Shown: positions 6,908 to 14,704, numbered from the stretch's first letter. The stretch: 16,046 bases of DNA from Deltaproteobacteria bacterium (GCA_011051925.1 DRKE01000448.1:1-16046); one strand, 5' to 3'. The notes: generated from the sequence alone by a model not told the origin. Made by a program: numbers and translations.

Positions 6908-8782
6908 TTGGTTCGCATCCCGACGAAGTGGTCGCGTCTGGCGGCCGGTATCCGCTTCCTGGCGTTCTTCGTCTCGACGACGTCTGGATGCGACGACCCG
7001 AGCGGCGGAAGGGTCGGGGATTGCGGAATGCCCGCTACGCCGATCCACGCGATCCAGGGCGCGGGCCGCACGAGTCCTCTTCTCTCCCGGAGCGGGACCG
7101 ATCCGGAGGTCGTCGTCGAAGCGATCGTCGTGGGCCCCGCATCCGACACCCTCGAAGGGCTCGGCGGCTTCTTCCTCCAGGCGGAAGACGCGGAAGCCGA
7201 CGATGATCCCCGCACTTCCGAAGGCCTCTTCGTCTTCGCCCCTGCCGTCGAGACCGGGATCAGACCCGGGGACCGTGTCCGGGTGCGAGGTCGCGTCGCC
7301 GAATTCTTCGGCCTGACGGAACTGACCGGGGTCAGCGAGGTCATCCCCTGTCCGGGAAGGGGAAGAGCCAGCCCCGCCTCGATCGATCTGCCCCTGGACG
7401 AGGAATCGGACTGGGAACGCTGGGAGGGCATGGGCGTCGAGTTCGACCAGCCTCTCGTCGTGACCGGACAGCGCGACATCGTGCGATTCGGCCAGATCAC
7501 CCTCTCCGCCGGATCGCGCCTCGAGCAACCGACCCAGCGCGAGGATCCGGGCGAGGCTGCGGTCACGCTGGCGGCCCGGAACCGCCGCCGGAGTTTCCTG
7601 CTCGACGACGGTCGCCACACGGTCCGCCCCGAACCGACACCCTATCTCGACCGCGAGGATGGCGGAACGCTTCGCCTGGGCGACACGCTCGACCGTCTCG
7701 AGGGCGTCCTCGGCTTCTCCTTCGGGCGCTACCGCGTCCACCCGATCCGGCCGCCCCGATTCGCGCCCGGCCCGCCCCGTCCTCTCGAGCCGCCCGCCGT
7801 CGGTGGCAGCCTGCGGGTCATCGGCTGGAACGTCGGGAACTACATGAACGGGGATGGACGCGGTGGTGGATTCCCGACGCGCGGCCCGGCCGATCCCGAC
7901 GAACTCGAGCGACAGCAAGCCAAACTCGTCGAGACACTCATCGCGCTCGACCCCGATCTCGGCGCGCTCATCGAAGTCGAGAACGACGGAACGGGACCGG
8001 ATAGCGCCATCGCCCGGTTGCTGGACGAACTGAACGCGCGCACGCCAGGCAGGCCCTACCGCCTCGTCGAACCGGACCGGCCACGGCTCGGCGTCCATCC
8101 GATCGCCGTCGGAATGTTCTATCGCCGGGATACGCTGATCCCGATCGGACCGCCAGCGATCCTCGACGCCACTGCGCATCCCGCATTCGACGACCGGCGC
8201 AACCGGCCCGGACTGGCACAGAGCTTCCGCACCCTCGAAACCGACGAGCCGTTGACGGTCGTCGTCAACCATTTCAAGTCGAAGGGCTCGGATTGCGACG
8301 CCGTGGACGATCCCGATCTCGGCGACGGACAGGGCGAGTGCAATCGGACGCGGACACGCGCCGCCCGAGCCCTCGCCGAATGGCTCGCGGATGACCCGAC
8401 GGGAGGGGGCGATGCGCCGATCCTGATCCTCGGGGACCTCAACGCGTATCCCGCCGAAGACCCGCTCCGCATCCTCGGATCCGCCGGCTATTCCGACCTG
8501 ATCTCCGGGTTCGCGGATCCGGGCGGATACTCGTTCGTCTTCCGGGGGCAGGCCGGGCGACTCGATCATGCCCTGGCGAGCGCGGAGCTGCTGCCCTTCG
8601 TTTCGGGCGTGGGCATCTGGCACGTGAACGCCGACGAGGCCCCGGCCCTCGACTACCGGATGGACAATCCGCCGGAGCGTTTCAGCGCCGATCCCTTTCG
8701 TGCATCCGACCACGATCCGGTCCTCGTCGGCCTCTTCCCCGACACCGATGGCGATGGCCGGGCGGATCCCGGCGAACACTGA
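6908..8782 (+). CDS. ExeM/NucH-like endonuclease/exonuclease/phosphatase, lipoprotein
   Basis: A 624-residue secreted nuclease-type protein. The signal region ends in the lipobox TSGC (25-28), so Cys28 is probably lipidated. Residues 46-150 match the OB-fold module found ahead of such nucleases (IHAIQGAGRTSPL, VVVEAIVVG, GFFLQAED, GDRVRVRGRV). The catalytic domain runs from about 300 to 610, with WNVGNY (307-312), IEVEND (355-360), NHFKSKGSDC (454-463), GDLNAYPAEDP (509-519), RLDHALAS (551-558) and SDHDPV (600-605), the metal-binding and His/Asp motifs of the superfamily. It probably degrades extracellular DNA or a phosphoester. It ends with one calcium-loop-like DTDGDGRADPGE, resembling a single thrombospondin type 3 unit. 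No ATG or GTG fits; TTG 6908 has GGGAAAGGG about 7 bases upstream. Confidence 0.85.
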   Translation: MVRIPTKWSRLAAGIRFLAFFVSTTSGCDDPSGGRVGDCGMPATPIHAIQGAGRTSPLLSRSGTDPEVVVEAIVVGPASDTLEGLGGFFLQAEDAEADDDPRTSEGLFVFAPAVETGIRPGDRVRVRGRVAEFFGLTELTGVSEVIPCPGRGRASPASIDLPLDEESDWERWEGMGVEFDQPLVVTGQRDIVRFGQITLSAGSRLEQPTQREDPGEAAVTLAARNRRRSFLLDDGRHTVRPEPTPYLDREDGGTLRLGDTLDRLEGVLGFSFGRYRVHPIRPPRFAPGPPRPLEPPAVGGSLRVIGWNVGNYMNGDGRGGGFPTRGPADPDELERQQAKLVETLIALDPDLGALIEVENDGTGPDSAIARLLDELNARTPGRPYRLVEPDRPRLGVHPIAVGMFYRRDTLIPIGPPAILDATAHPAFDDRRNRPGLAQSFRTLETDEPLTVVVNHFKSKGSDCDAVDDPDLGDGQGECNRTRTRAARALAEWLADDPTGGGDAPILILGDLNAYPAEDPLRILGSAGYSDLISGFADPGGYSFVFRGQAGRLDHALASAELLPFVSGVGIWHVNADEAPALDYRMDNPPERFSADPFRASDHDPVLVGLFPDTDGDGRADPGEH

Positions 8783-8859
8783 CTGGAAGCGGACCGGAAT
8801 CCTTCGAGTGCCCTTCGGCGATGGCGGATGCCCGCGGTCGATGGCGCCCGCAGCCCTCG

Positions 8860-8888
8860 GTGACCGCGATCGATCGAGTCGCTAGATT
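8860..8888 (+). promoter_or_regulatory. Candidate promoter for the arsenate reductase gene
   Basis: GTGACC (8860-8865) and TAGATT (8883-8888) each match four of six sigma70 consensus bases with the ideal 17-base spacing, about 50 bases before the ATG. A direct repeat GAGTCGCT (8876-8883 and 8889-8896, 13-base period) surrounds the -10 and could be a regulator site. Confidence 0.35.
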
Positions 8889-8936
8889 GAGTCGCTCCAC
8901 CGTTCTCCTGCGTCCCAGGATCATTCGAGCCAGATC

Positions 8937-9452
8937 ATGCCACTCCGCATCGCGTTTCTCTGTGTCGCCAACTCCGCGCGCAGCCAGATGGCCGAAGGCC
9001 TGGCGCGAGCGCTGCTCGGCGAGGCGGCACGCGTCACGAGTGCCGGATCCGAACCGTCCCACGTCCATCCGAACGCGATCGAAGCCATGGCCGAGATCGG
9101 GATCGACATCTCGGGGCAGACCTCGACCCCGGTCACCGATCTCGATCCGGCAGGGCTCGATCTCGTCGTCACCCTCTGCGCCGAGGAAGTCTGTCCCGTC
9201 CTTCCGGGCCGGGTTCGGAGACTGCATTGGCCGATCGCGGATCCCGCCTCCAGGGATCCCTCACTCGACGCCGAGGAACGCCTGGATCGTTTCCGCACCG
9301 CCCGGGATGAGATCCGGGGACGGATCGAGCATCTGAAAGCGGAGTATGCGGAGCTTGAAGGCGATCTCATGAGCCCCGACCGGGCGAGGGGCGTGATTCA
9401 TGAGACGGCCGCCAGGGAGCGGAGCGGTCCATCCGGAGAGGGAAGTGCCTGA
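8937..9452 (+). CDS. arsC: Arsenate reductase, low-molecular-weight phosphatase type
   Basis: A 171-residue protein with the LMW protein tyrosine phosphatase fold. The phosphate-binding loop CVANSARS (Cys9 to Arg15, CX5R) is followed by QMAEG, SAGSEPSHVHPNAIEAM and, in ADP at 101-103, the Asp102 that would be the general acid. A cysteine pair VTLCAEEVCP (Cys81, Cys86) takes the place of the two resolving cysteines of thioredoxin-coupled ArsC, favouring arsenate reduction to arsenite over plain phosphatase activity. Spacing between these cysteines is shorter than in the Staphylococcus plasmid enzyme. The tail after about residue 110 is a charged helix. No arsR, arsB or acr3 gene lies beside it, so it stands alone. 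The ribosome binding site at ATG 8937 is poor. A general LMW phosphatase is the alternative. Confidence 0.8.
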   Translation: MPLRIAFLCVANSARSQMAEGLARALLGEAARVTSAGSEPSHVHPNAIEAMAEIGIDISGQTSTPVTDLDPAGLDLVVTLCAEEVCPVLPGRVRRLHWPIADPASRDPSLDAEERLDRFRTARDEIRGRIEHLKAEYAELEGDLMSPDRARGVIHETAARERSGPSGEGSA

Positions 9453-9483
9453 TCCGATCCACCCGCCCCGGGGATTTGACGGG

Positions 9484-9489
9484 TATACT
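9484..9489 (+). promoter_or_regulatory. Possible -10 element of the lipoprotein operon
   Basis: TATACT lies 50 bases before the ATG at 9539, just after TTGACG (9476-9481). The two are too close together to be a -35/-10 pair, and no good -35 is present 17 bases upstream of TATACT. Placement directly before a two-gene operon is the main support. Confidence 0.25.
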
Positions 9490-9538
9490 GCGCGAAGCGA
9501 AGGGACGACCCGACGGGCAGGATCTTCGACGGAGAAGC

Positions 9539-9889
9539 ATGACGCGAAAACGACTCGAGGCCCGCCCAGCGTCTTCCGGAAAGCGCTGGCTGATTCCCGT
9601 GGCGCTGGTCCTCGCCTGTGCCGCCCCCTCCCCGCGCCGGGGCATCCTGCTCCACGTCTCGAACGATCTGGGCCGGGACATCGTCGAGATCCGCCAGAAA
9701 CCCTGCCATGACCTCGACCTCTCGTTCGTTCCGATCGAAGGATCCCACCTTTCGCCGGGCGAGACCCGCGCCATCGTTCTTCCCGAGAGCTGCATCGATC
9801 TGGTCGCCTACGATTCCCGAGGCCGGATCGTCGGCGAGCAACGCGGACTCGAGATGCTTCCCGGCTCGACCTGGGTGCTGAAACGATGA
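9539..9889 (+). CDS. Small putative lipoprotein, unknown function
   Basis: A 116-residue protein. ATG 9539 is preceded by GGAGAA at 3-base spacing. A basic N-terminus and hydrophobic stretch WLIPVALVLAC end at Cys27, a good lipobox (VLAC), so the mature protein is probably anchored in a membrane on the periplasmic side. The mature part (about 90 residues) looks like a small beta-rich domain: ILLHVSNDLGRDIVEIRQK, then a proline- and glycine-punctuated segment to STWVLKR. Cys56 and Cys85 could form a disulfide. I do not recognise the family. Its stop overlaps the next start by 4 bases (ATGA), and the next product is also a predicted lipoprotein, so the two probably act together in the envelope. 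Confidence 0.7.
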   Translation: MTRKRLEARPASSGKRWLIPVALVLACAAPSPRRGILLHVSNDLGRDIVEIRQKPCHDLDLSFVPIEGSHLSPGETRAIVLPESCIDLVAYDSRGRIVGEQRGLEMLPGSTWVLKR

Positions 9890-10803
9890 GCGCGACGAAG
9901 AGGCCCTCGCGGCTCCTGCTACCGGCCCTTCTGCTGCTGGCCTTCGGCTGCGGGACGAGCACACCCTATTTCCTGGTCGAATCGCGACTGATCCGGAACC
10001 AACGGGATGCAGGGGGTGCGGACGTGACCGAGACGCCCGAGTACCGCTCACTGGCCGGCATGATCCGCACGGTCGGACTGCAACCACCGGACGTCTGCGC
10101 GGACCAGGGAAAAACGGCGAGCGGAGGAGACGGTCGACTCCAGCGGGAGATCCTGCGGACCCGATGCGGCGTGGAGATGGCCGAATTCGAACGGGCATTG
10201 ACGCGGGCGGGCTTCCGGGTCGTGTCCTGGGGCGCCGTTCAACAACTGTCCCGGAACCAGGAGAAATCGCTCCTCGGGTCTGCCCGGGCACTCGGAATCG
10301 ACGTCCTGCTCCAGGTCAACGCGCTCGAGCGGATCGACATCCAGCCCGGCCGGGACGCCCGGATCGAACGGCGATTCTATCGGGCCACCCGACACGGAGA
10401 GCGAACCGAACCCGCGAGCGTGGCGCAGGCGCAGGCGCGCGAATTCGAGCGGATCATCGGCCGGCGGGAAGACGCCCTTGCGGCCGCTTCCCGCGTGGCC
10501 GCCACGATCAACGTCAGTGCCGTCTCGGTCGAAAGCGGTGCGACGATCTGGTTCTATGAAGCGACGGAGATCGATTCTCCCGAAGCCGATTCACGGCTTG
10601 CGGTTCTCGTCGATTGCGATGGGGACCGATGCATCGAAGTCACGAACCCGACATCCACCGGGCCCGTCGGTCCCGTATCCGGCAGCATTTCGGGCGTTTC
10701 GCTGGCGGGCGACCCCACGGACGAAGCCCAGGCGATCTTTCACGATCTCCTGAGACGTCTCGCCATCGATCTGGCGGAGCGACTGGCTGGCCACCGCCCT
10801 TGA
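9886..10803 (+). CDS. Putative lipoprotein, unknown function
   Basis: A 305-residue protein whose start overlaps the previous stop (ATGA). The signal segment LLLPALLLLAFGC ends at Cys22, a clear lipobox. Residues about 100-160 (a helix AEFERALTRAGFRVVSWGAV, then a segment through LGSARALGIDVLLQVNALER) recall the CsgG-like fold of outer-membrane-associated proteins that form or assist secretion pores, where a helix and a regular beta-alpha pattern lead into a strand. Residues 200-235 (AAASRVAATINVSAVSVESG, then IWFYEATEID) continue that pattern. The link is weak and rests on sequence style only. A glycine/serine/proline linker (TNPTSTGPVGPVSGSISG) precedes a C-terminal helix. Translational coupling with the small lipoprotein suggests a two-component envelope assembly. 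Confidence 0.72.
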   Translation: MSATKRPSRLLLPALLLLAFGCGTSTPYFLVESRLIRNQRDAGGADVTETPEYRSLAGMIRTVGLQPPDVCADQGKTASGGDGRLQREILRTRCGVEMAEFERALTRAGFRVVSWGAVQQLSRNQEKSLLGSARALGIDVLLQVNALERIDIQPGRDARIERRFYRATRHGERTEPASVAQAQAREFERIIGRREDALAAASRVAATINVSAVSVESGATIWFYEATEIDSPEADSRLAVLVDCDGDRCIEVTNPTSTGPVGPVSGSISGVSLAGDPTDEAQAIFHDLLRRLAIDLAERLAGHRP

Positions 10804-10835
10804 CGCCCGAGACGAGCGGATCCCGCCGGCCCGAA

Positions 10836-10873
10836 GGTCGCCCCCCGACCGGCGTCCCCACATCGACTATTCT
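10836..10873 (+). promoter_or_regulatory. Small hairpin and -10-like element before the P450 operon
   Basis: GGTCG (10836-10840) pairs with CGACC (10846-10850) over a five-C loop, a weak terminator-like hairpin after the lipoprotein operon. TATTCT (10868-10873) follows, 63 bases before the P450 ATG, and could be its -10. No convincing -35 is visible. The gap 10804-10935 is where one transcription unit must end and the catabolic operon begin. Confidence 0.25.
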
Positions 10874-10935
10874 TGTTCGCTCCCGCGATCCCGTCATCGA
10901 GCCGACGGCGACCGGCGCGGATCGGAGGTCCGCCG

Positions 10936-12147
10936 ATGATCGGATACGATCCCTACTCCGATGAGGTCATGCGGAATCCATGGCCCTTCTATGCGCGTCT
11001 GCGCGAGGAAGCGCCTGCCTTCCATCTCGAGAAATACGATTGCTGGTTCCTCTCCCGCTTCGAGGACATCTGGCAGGCGGCGATCCGACCCGACGTCTTC
11101 AGCGCCGAGACCGGCGTCTCGCCCGGCCAGATCCTGCTTCGCGAACCGCCCCCGCCGCCGACCTTCACGACGATGGACATGCCGCGCCAGCGCGAATACC
11201 GGGCCCTCATCAACGACACGTACAAACGGGGGCGGGTCGCGAAGCTGGAACCCCGGGTGCGCGCCCTCACCCGGGAGCTGTTGGACCCCCTCGCCGAGAA
11301 GGGCGCCTTCGACGTCTATCGGGATCTGGCCAGCCCCCTCGCCGCTCGGGTGATCGGGGAACTCATCGGACTCGACCGCGAAGACGCCGACGCCCTCCGC
11401 GAGGGCATCGCGCTCTTCTTCGGCCGTGAGCCCGGTCAGGTCGGAACCTCGAGCGAGGGCGCCGCTGCGATGGAAGCGATGATGGAACGCGTGGCGCGGA
11501 TCGTCGTCGCGCGGATGGAGGCCCCCGACGAAGGCGGAGACGACCACCTGAGCACGTGGGTGCGAGCCCGCCCCGAAGGCCGGCCCATGACGGTCGAGGA
11601 GATCTGCGGGAACGTCTATGTGATGATGGTGACCGGCTCCGAAGTCGTCCCGTTGGCCGTGGCCAATACGATCCTCTATCTCGCGGCCCATCCCGACCAA
11701 CGCCGTCGCGTCCGGCGGGAACCCCAGCTGATTCCCGCCGCCTTCGCGGAGTCCCTCCGCTACGACCAGCCCACGAACCTGCTCGGAAGACGCCTCGTGC
11801 AGGACGTCGAAATGCACGGCAAGACCCTGCGAGCGGGACAGGGCGTGATGTTCCTCTGGGCCTCGGGCAATCGGGACCCACGCGAGTTCGAACGACCCGA
11901 CGAATTCGACATCGACCGCCGGCCGCGTCGCTCGCTCTCCTACGGACACGGCATCCACAAATGCGTCGGCGAACCACTCGGAAAGCTCGAAGGCCATGTG
12001 CTGCTCGAAGAGATCCTGCGTGCCGCACCGGACTACGAAATCTGCCACGCAGGGGTCGAGCGGACCTATGGCGAATTCCTGCACGGCCACCACCGCGTTC
12101 CGATCGAGTTCGACTCCGGGGCCGCGCAGGACGGGAGCGCGGGATGA
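10936..12147 (+). CDS. Cytochrome P450 monooxygenase
   Basis: A 403-residue soluble bacterial class P450. It would hydroxylate or oxidatively open a C-H or C=C bond using electrons from a ferredoxin system not encoded here. The K-helix motif is ESLR (272-275), and the heme loop is SYGHGIHKCVGEP with Cys343 as the proximal ligand. Tyr336 occupies the usual Phe position. The I-helix reads MMVTGSEVVPL (230-240): Glu236 is kept but Val237 stands where the AGx(D/E)T threonine normally helps protonate the bound oxygen. ATG 10936 has GGAGG at a 7-base spacing. It is the first gene of a five-gene set and its TGA overlaps the ATG of the extradiol dioxygenase by 4 bases, implying that its product, or one derived from it, feeds ring cleavage. 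Confidence 0.92.
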   Translation: MIGYDPYSDEVMRNPWPFYARLREEAPAFHLEKYDCWFLSRFEDIWQAAIRPDVFSAETGVSPGQILLREPPPPPTFTTMDMPRQREYRALINDTYKRGRVAKLEPRVRALTRELLDPLAEKGAFDVYRDLASPLAARVIGELIGLDREDADALREGIALFFGREPGQVGTSSEGAAAMEAMMERVARIVVARMEAPDEGGDDHLSTWVRARPEGRPMTVEEICGNVYVMMVTGSEVVPLAVANTILYLAAHPDQRRRVRREPQLIPAAFAESLRYDQPTNLLGRRLVQDVEMHGKTLRAGQGVMFLWASGNRDPREFERPDEFDIDRRPRRSLSYGHGIHKCVGEPLGKLEGHVLLEEILRAAPDYEICHAGVERTYGEFLHGHHRVPIEFDSGAAQDGSAG

Positions 12148-13112
12148 GCGGACGACCCGCCGACACGACCCTTCCCTGGCGAGGCATCGGCTATGTCGGC
12201 GTGGGTGCGCCGGACCCGGCAGCGTGGCGGACCTTCGCGACCGAAGTCTGCGGACTCGTTCCCGCGCAGGTCCTGCCCGGCCCCCGGCCCCGGGGCGTAC
12301 CCGAACCGGCCCCTGAAGCCCGGGGCATCGCGCCCGACGGCAGCCTCTACCTGAAGATGGACGCCCGCCAGTGGCGAATCGCGGTCCACCCCGCCGAAGA
12401 ACCCGGCCTTCGATATGTGGGTCTCGAGCTGCCCGGATCAGGCGACGTTTCCCGCGCACTGGATCGGCTGTCCGCCCACGGGATCGAGATCCGAGCCGGC
12501 TCCGAGGAGGAATGCACGGCCCGTGGCGTCGGGCATCTCGCCATCCTGAACGATCCCGCTGGCCATCGTCTCGAGCTTTTCGCGACCCCTCTCGAAGATG
12601 GTGAACCCGATCCGTCCCGCGGCGTCGGGTTCCTGACGGGCGGCCTCGGCATGGGCCACGTCGTCCTTTTCGTATCGGATCTCGAGGGGGCCCTCGATTT
12701 CTACCTGCGGGTCCTGGGCTTCCGCCGATCCGACTACATGACGTTCGGCCCCGATGCCTCGATCCATTTTCTCCGCTGTACCCCGCGACACCACAGCATC
12801 GCACTCCTGAAGGTGGGTCCCGCTTCCGGTCTCCAGCACCTGATGCTCGAAATGCGGACTCTCGACCAGGTCGGCCTCGCCCTCGATCGCGCCCTCGCGG
12901 CCTCGATCCCCATCCGCTCGGGACTCGGACGCCATCGGAACGACGGAACCGTCTCCTTCTACATGCAAGGGCCCTCGGGCTTCGACGTGGAGATCGGCTG
13001 GGACGGGCGGCTCGTCGGAGACGACTGGGTCGACCACGAGTTCACGGGGGAAGGGGATCTCTGGGGCCATCATGGCCTCACCGCCGAATCCCTCGAATCA
13101 GGGGAGGACTGA
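12144..13112 (+). CDS. Extradiol (meta-cleavage) ring dioxygenase, BphC/HsaC type
   Basis: A 322-residue two-domain vicinal oxygen chelate enzyme that opens catechols next to the diol using Fe(II) and O2. The N-terminal VOC domain (about 12-147) is the structural repeat and the C-terminal domain (about 165-287) carries the active site. By alignment with BphC (H146, H210, E260; H195, H241, Y250), the ligands here are His172 (GMGHVVLF), His232 (LQHLMLEM) and Glu283 (FDVEIG). The acid/base residues are His217 (RHHS), His264 (GRHRNDG) and Tyr273 (SFYM). The spacing 264-273-283 is identical to BphC, so it should be active. It is somewhat longer than the usual 290-300 residues, with an acidic tail. 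It overlaps the P450 stop by 4 bases and is followed after 7 bases by a second VOC gene. The catechol substrate is unknown. Confidence 0.93.
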   Translation: MSGRPADTTLPWRGIGYVGVGAPDPAAWRTFATEVCGLVPAQVLPGPRPRGVPEPAPEARGIAPDGSLYLKMDARQWRIAVHPAEEPGLRYVGLELPGSGDVSRALDRLSAHGIEIRAGSEEECTARGVGHLAILNDPAGHRLELFATPLEDGEPDPSRGVGFLTGGLGMGHVVLFVSDLEGALDFYLRVLGFRRSDYMTFGPDASIHFLRCTPRHHSIALLKVGPASGLQHLMLEMRTLDQVGLALDRALAASIPIRSGLGRHRNDGTVSFYMQGPSGFDVEIGWDGRLVGDDWVDHEFTGEGDLWGHHGLTAESLESGED

Positions 13113-13119
13113 GAACCCG

Positions 13120-13524
13120 ATGCCGATTGCGCTCACGAAGCATGCCCTCGACGTCGGGATCGTCACGAACGACGGGAACCGGCTCGCCTGTTTCTATCGC
13201 GACGCTTTCGGACTCGAATCGCTCGAAGACCTCGTCCTGCCCGGCGTCGGGACGATCCATCGCCTGCGTCTCGGCCCGAGTCTGCTGCGGATCTTCGTCC
13301 CCGAGACGGCTCCCTCCGGCGCCCCTGGCGAAGGCGGCCTCACCGAACGACCCGGCTATCGCTACCTCTCCTTCGAGGTCGAGAACCTGGCCGCTGCCCT
13401 CGACGAGGTCGAAGCGCAGGGCGGACGGGTCGTATTCGGTCCGGTCGAGCCCCGCCCGGGCCGCCGGGTCGCCCAGATCGTCGACCCCGACGGCAACCTG
13501 AGTGAACTCGCGCAGGATGACTGA
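13120..13524 (+). CDS. Small VOC (glyoxalase/epimerase-like) protein
   Basis: A 134-residue single VOC unit: LDVGIVTND, FYRDAFGLES, LRLGPSLLRIFVPE, YRYLSFEVENLAAALDEVEA and VDPDGNLSELAQDD. Members of this size are glyoxalases, methylmalonyl-CoA epimerase-like enzymes, dioxygenases or resistance proteins. At the usual ligand positions I see Asp11, Tyr82 and Glu129 where His, His and Glu are common, so metal use is uncertain; the alignment was done by eye. GGGGAGG (13101-13107) lies in the last codons of the preceding gene, 12 bases from ATG 13120. The end overlaps the thiolase-fold start by 8 bases. The context suggests it isomerises or processes an intermediate of ring cleavage, which is an inference. 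Confidence 0.82.
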   Translation: MPIALTKHALDVGIVTNDGNRLACFYRDAFGLESLEDLVLPGVGTIHRLRLGPSLLRIFVPETAPSGAPGEGGLTERPGYRYLSFEVENLAAALDEVEAQGGRVVFGPVEPRPGRRVAQIVDPDGNLSELAQDD

Positions 13525-14704
13525 GAAGACCGCGCCCTTCCCGGGTCGATGCGCGATCGTCGGCATCGGACAGACGCCCTATACCCGGGGCACCGACCGG
13601 ACGACCCTCGAACTCCATCTCGAAGCGGCCCTGGCCGCGCTCTCCGATGCGGGTCTCTCCCCCGATGACGTAGATGCCGTGATGCCCAATGAGATGGCCG
13701 GCATCCTCGCCGAGGATTTCATCGTGAACCTCGGGCTCCGCGATCTGCGATTCAGCTCGACGATCCGGACCGGGGGAGCGAGTTTCGTTTCGGCGATCCA
13801 GAGCGCGTGCCTGGCCGTCCACTGCGGCCTCGCGAACCACGCCCTGCTGGTCGCCGGCCGACGCGGCTATTCCGCGCAGCGCGTGTCGAAGGCCGTCGAG
13901 GACACGATCGTCCCCATGCCGATCATGCGAACGATCGAGGAGTTCGAACGACCTTGCGGGAACACGGTCGCGGTCCAATGGTTCGCGCAGGCGGCCCGAC
14001 GTCACATGCATGAGTTCGGCACGCGCAGCGAGCATTTCGGGCAGATCGCGGTCGCCTGTCGGAAACACGCGAACCTGAATCCGCACGCCTTGATGCACGG
14101 CAAACCGATGTCCCTCGCCGACCATCAGGCATCCCGCATGATCGCGGACCCCCTTCGTCTCTTCGACTGTTCCCTCGAAACGGATGGCGCCGCGGCGATC
14201 GTCGTGACGAGCGCCGAGCGAGCGCGCGATCGGGCAAAACGACCCGTCGCGATCCTCGGCATCGCGGAGGGGCACGGGGACCCGCCGGACTCGATCACGC
14301 AGAAGCGCGACATGACGGAGATCGAGGGCCTCCGGCGGGCGGCACCCCATGCCTTCGGCATGGCCGGCGTCTCGCCAGGCGACCTCGATCGCGCGCAGAT
14401 CTATGACGGCTTCACGTGGATCACCCTCGCCTCCCTCGAGGCACTGGGTTTCTGCGACAGAGGAGAAGGCGGTCCCTTCGTCGAAGGGGGTCGGATCGAG
14501 CTCGGCGGGGCACTTCCCGTGAATACCGCGGGTGGACTCGTCTCGGAAGCCCATGTCTCGGGAGCGAACCATGTCCTGGAGGCAGTCCGGCAACTTCGCC
14601 GCGAGGTCGAACCCGCCCGACAGGTCGCAGACTGCGAAACGGTCGTCGTGACCTCGGAAGGCGACTTCCATGAAGGTGCCGTCATGATCCTGGGGCGGGC
14701 ATGA
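13517..14704 (+). CDS. Thiolase-fold protein, probable DUF35-dependent aldolase (Ltp2-like)
   Basis: A 395-residue homologue of the protein at 761-1969. Shared stretches include ARRHM(H/W)E(F/Y)GT, DPLR, GIAEG, YD(G/P)F and NT(A/H)GGL. The nucleophile loop is IRTGGASFVSA (83-93) with no Cys, YDGF (296-299) replaces HDxF, and SEAHVSG follows NTAGGLV (336-342). The late catalytic cysteine is absent (TSEGDFHEGA). This fits retro-aldolases of the Ltp2 type working with DUF35 proteins and argues against thiolysis. In this operon it would cut a beta-hydroxyacyl-CoA made downstream of ring opening or from a side chain. ATG 13517 lies 8 bases inside the previous gene, and GCGCAGG directly before it is a poor ribosome binding site, so translation is probably coupled. 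GTG 13502 is an alternative start. Confidence 0.86.
   Translation: MTEKTAPFPGRCAIVGIGQTPYTRGTDRTTLELHLEAALAALSDAGLSPDDVDAVMPNEMAGILAEDFIVNLGLRDLRFSSTIRTGGASFVSAIQSACLAVHCGLANHALLVAGRRGYSAQRVSKAVEDTIVPMPIMRTIEEFERPCGNTVAVQWFAQAARRHMHEFGTRSEHFGQIAVACRKHANLNPHALMHGKPMSLADHQASRMIADPLRLFDCSLETDGAAAIVVTSAERARDRAKRPVAILGIAEGHGDPPDSITQKRDMTEIEGLRRAAPHAFGMAGVSPGDLDRAQIYDGFTWITLASLEALGFCDRGEGGPFVEGGRIELGGALPVNTAGGLVSEAHVSGANHVLEAVRQLRREVEPARQVADCETVVVTSEGDFHEGAVMILGRA

Noticed and set aside
6758..8779. 673-codon minus-strand frame opposite the nuclease
   Set aside because: The + strand carries an intact, motif-complete ExeM/NucH-like protein. The antisense product has no domain features.
8937..9452. 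An arsenic-resistance operon
   Set aside because: Only the reductase is present. Neighbours are a nuclease and lipoproteins, with no regulator or exporter.
10894..12804. 636-codon minus-strand frame opposite the P450 and dioxygenase
   Set aside because: It is antisense to two proteins with complete catalytic motifs, and its translation is compositionally biased.
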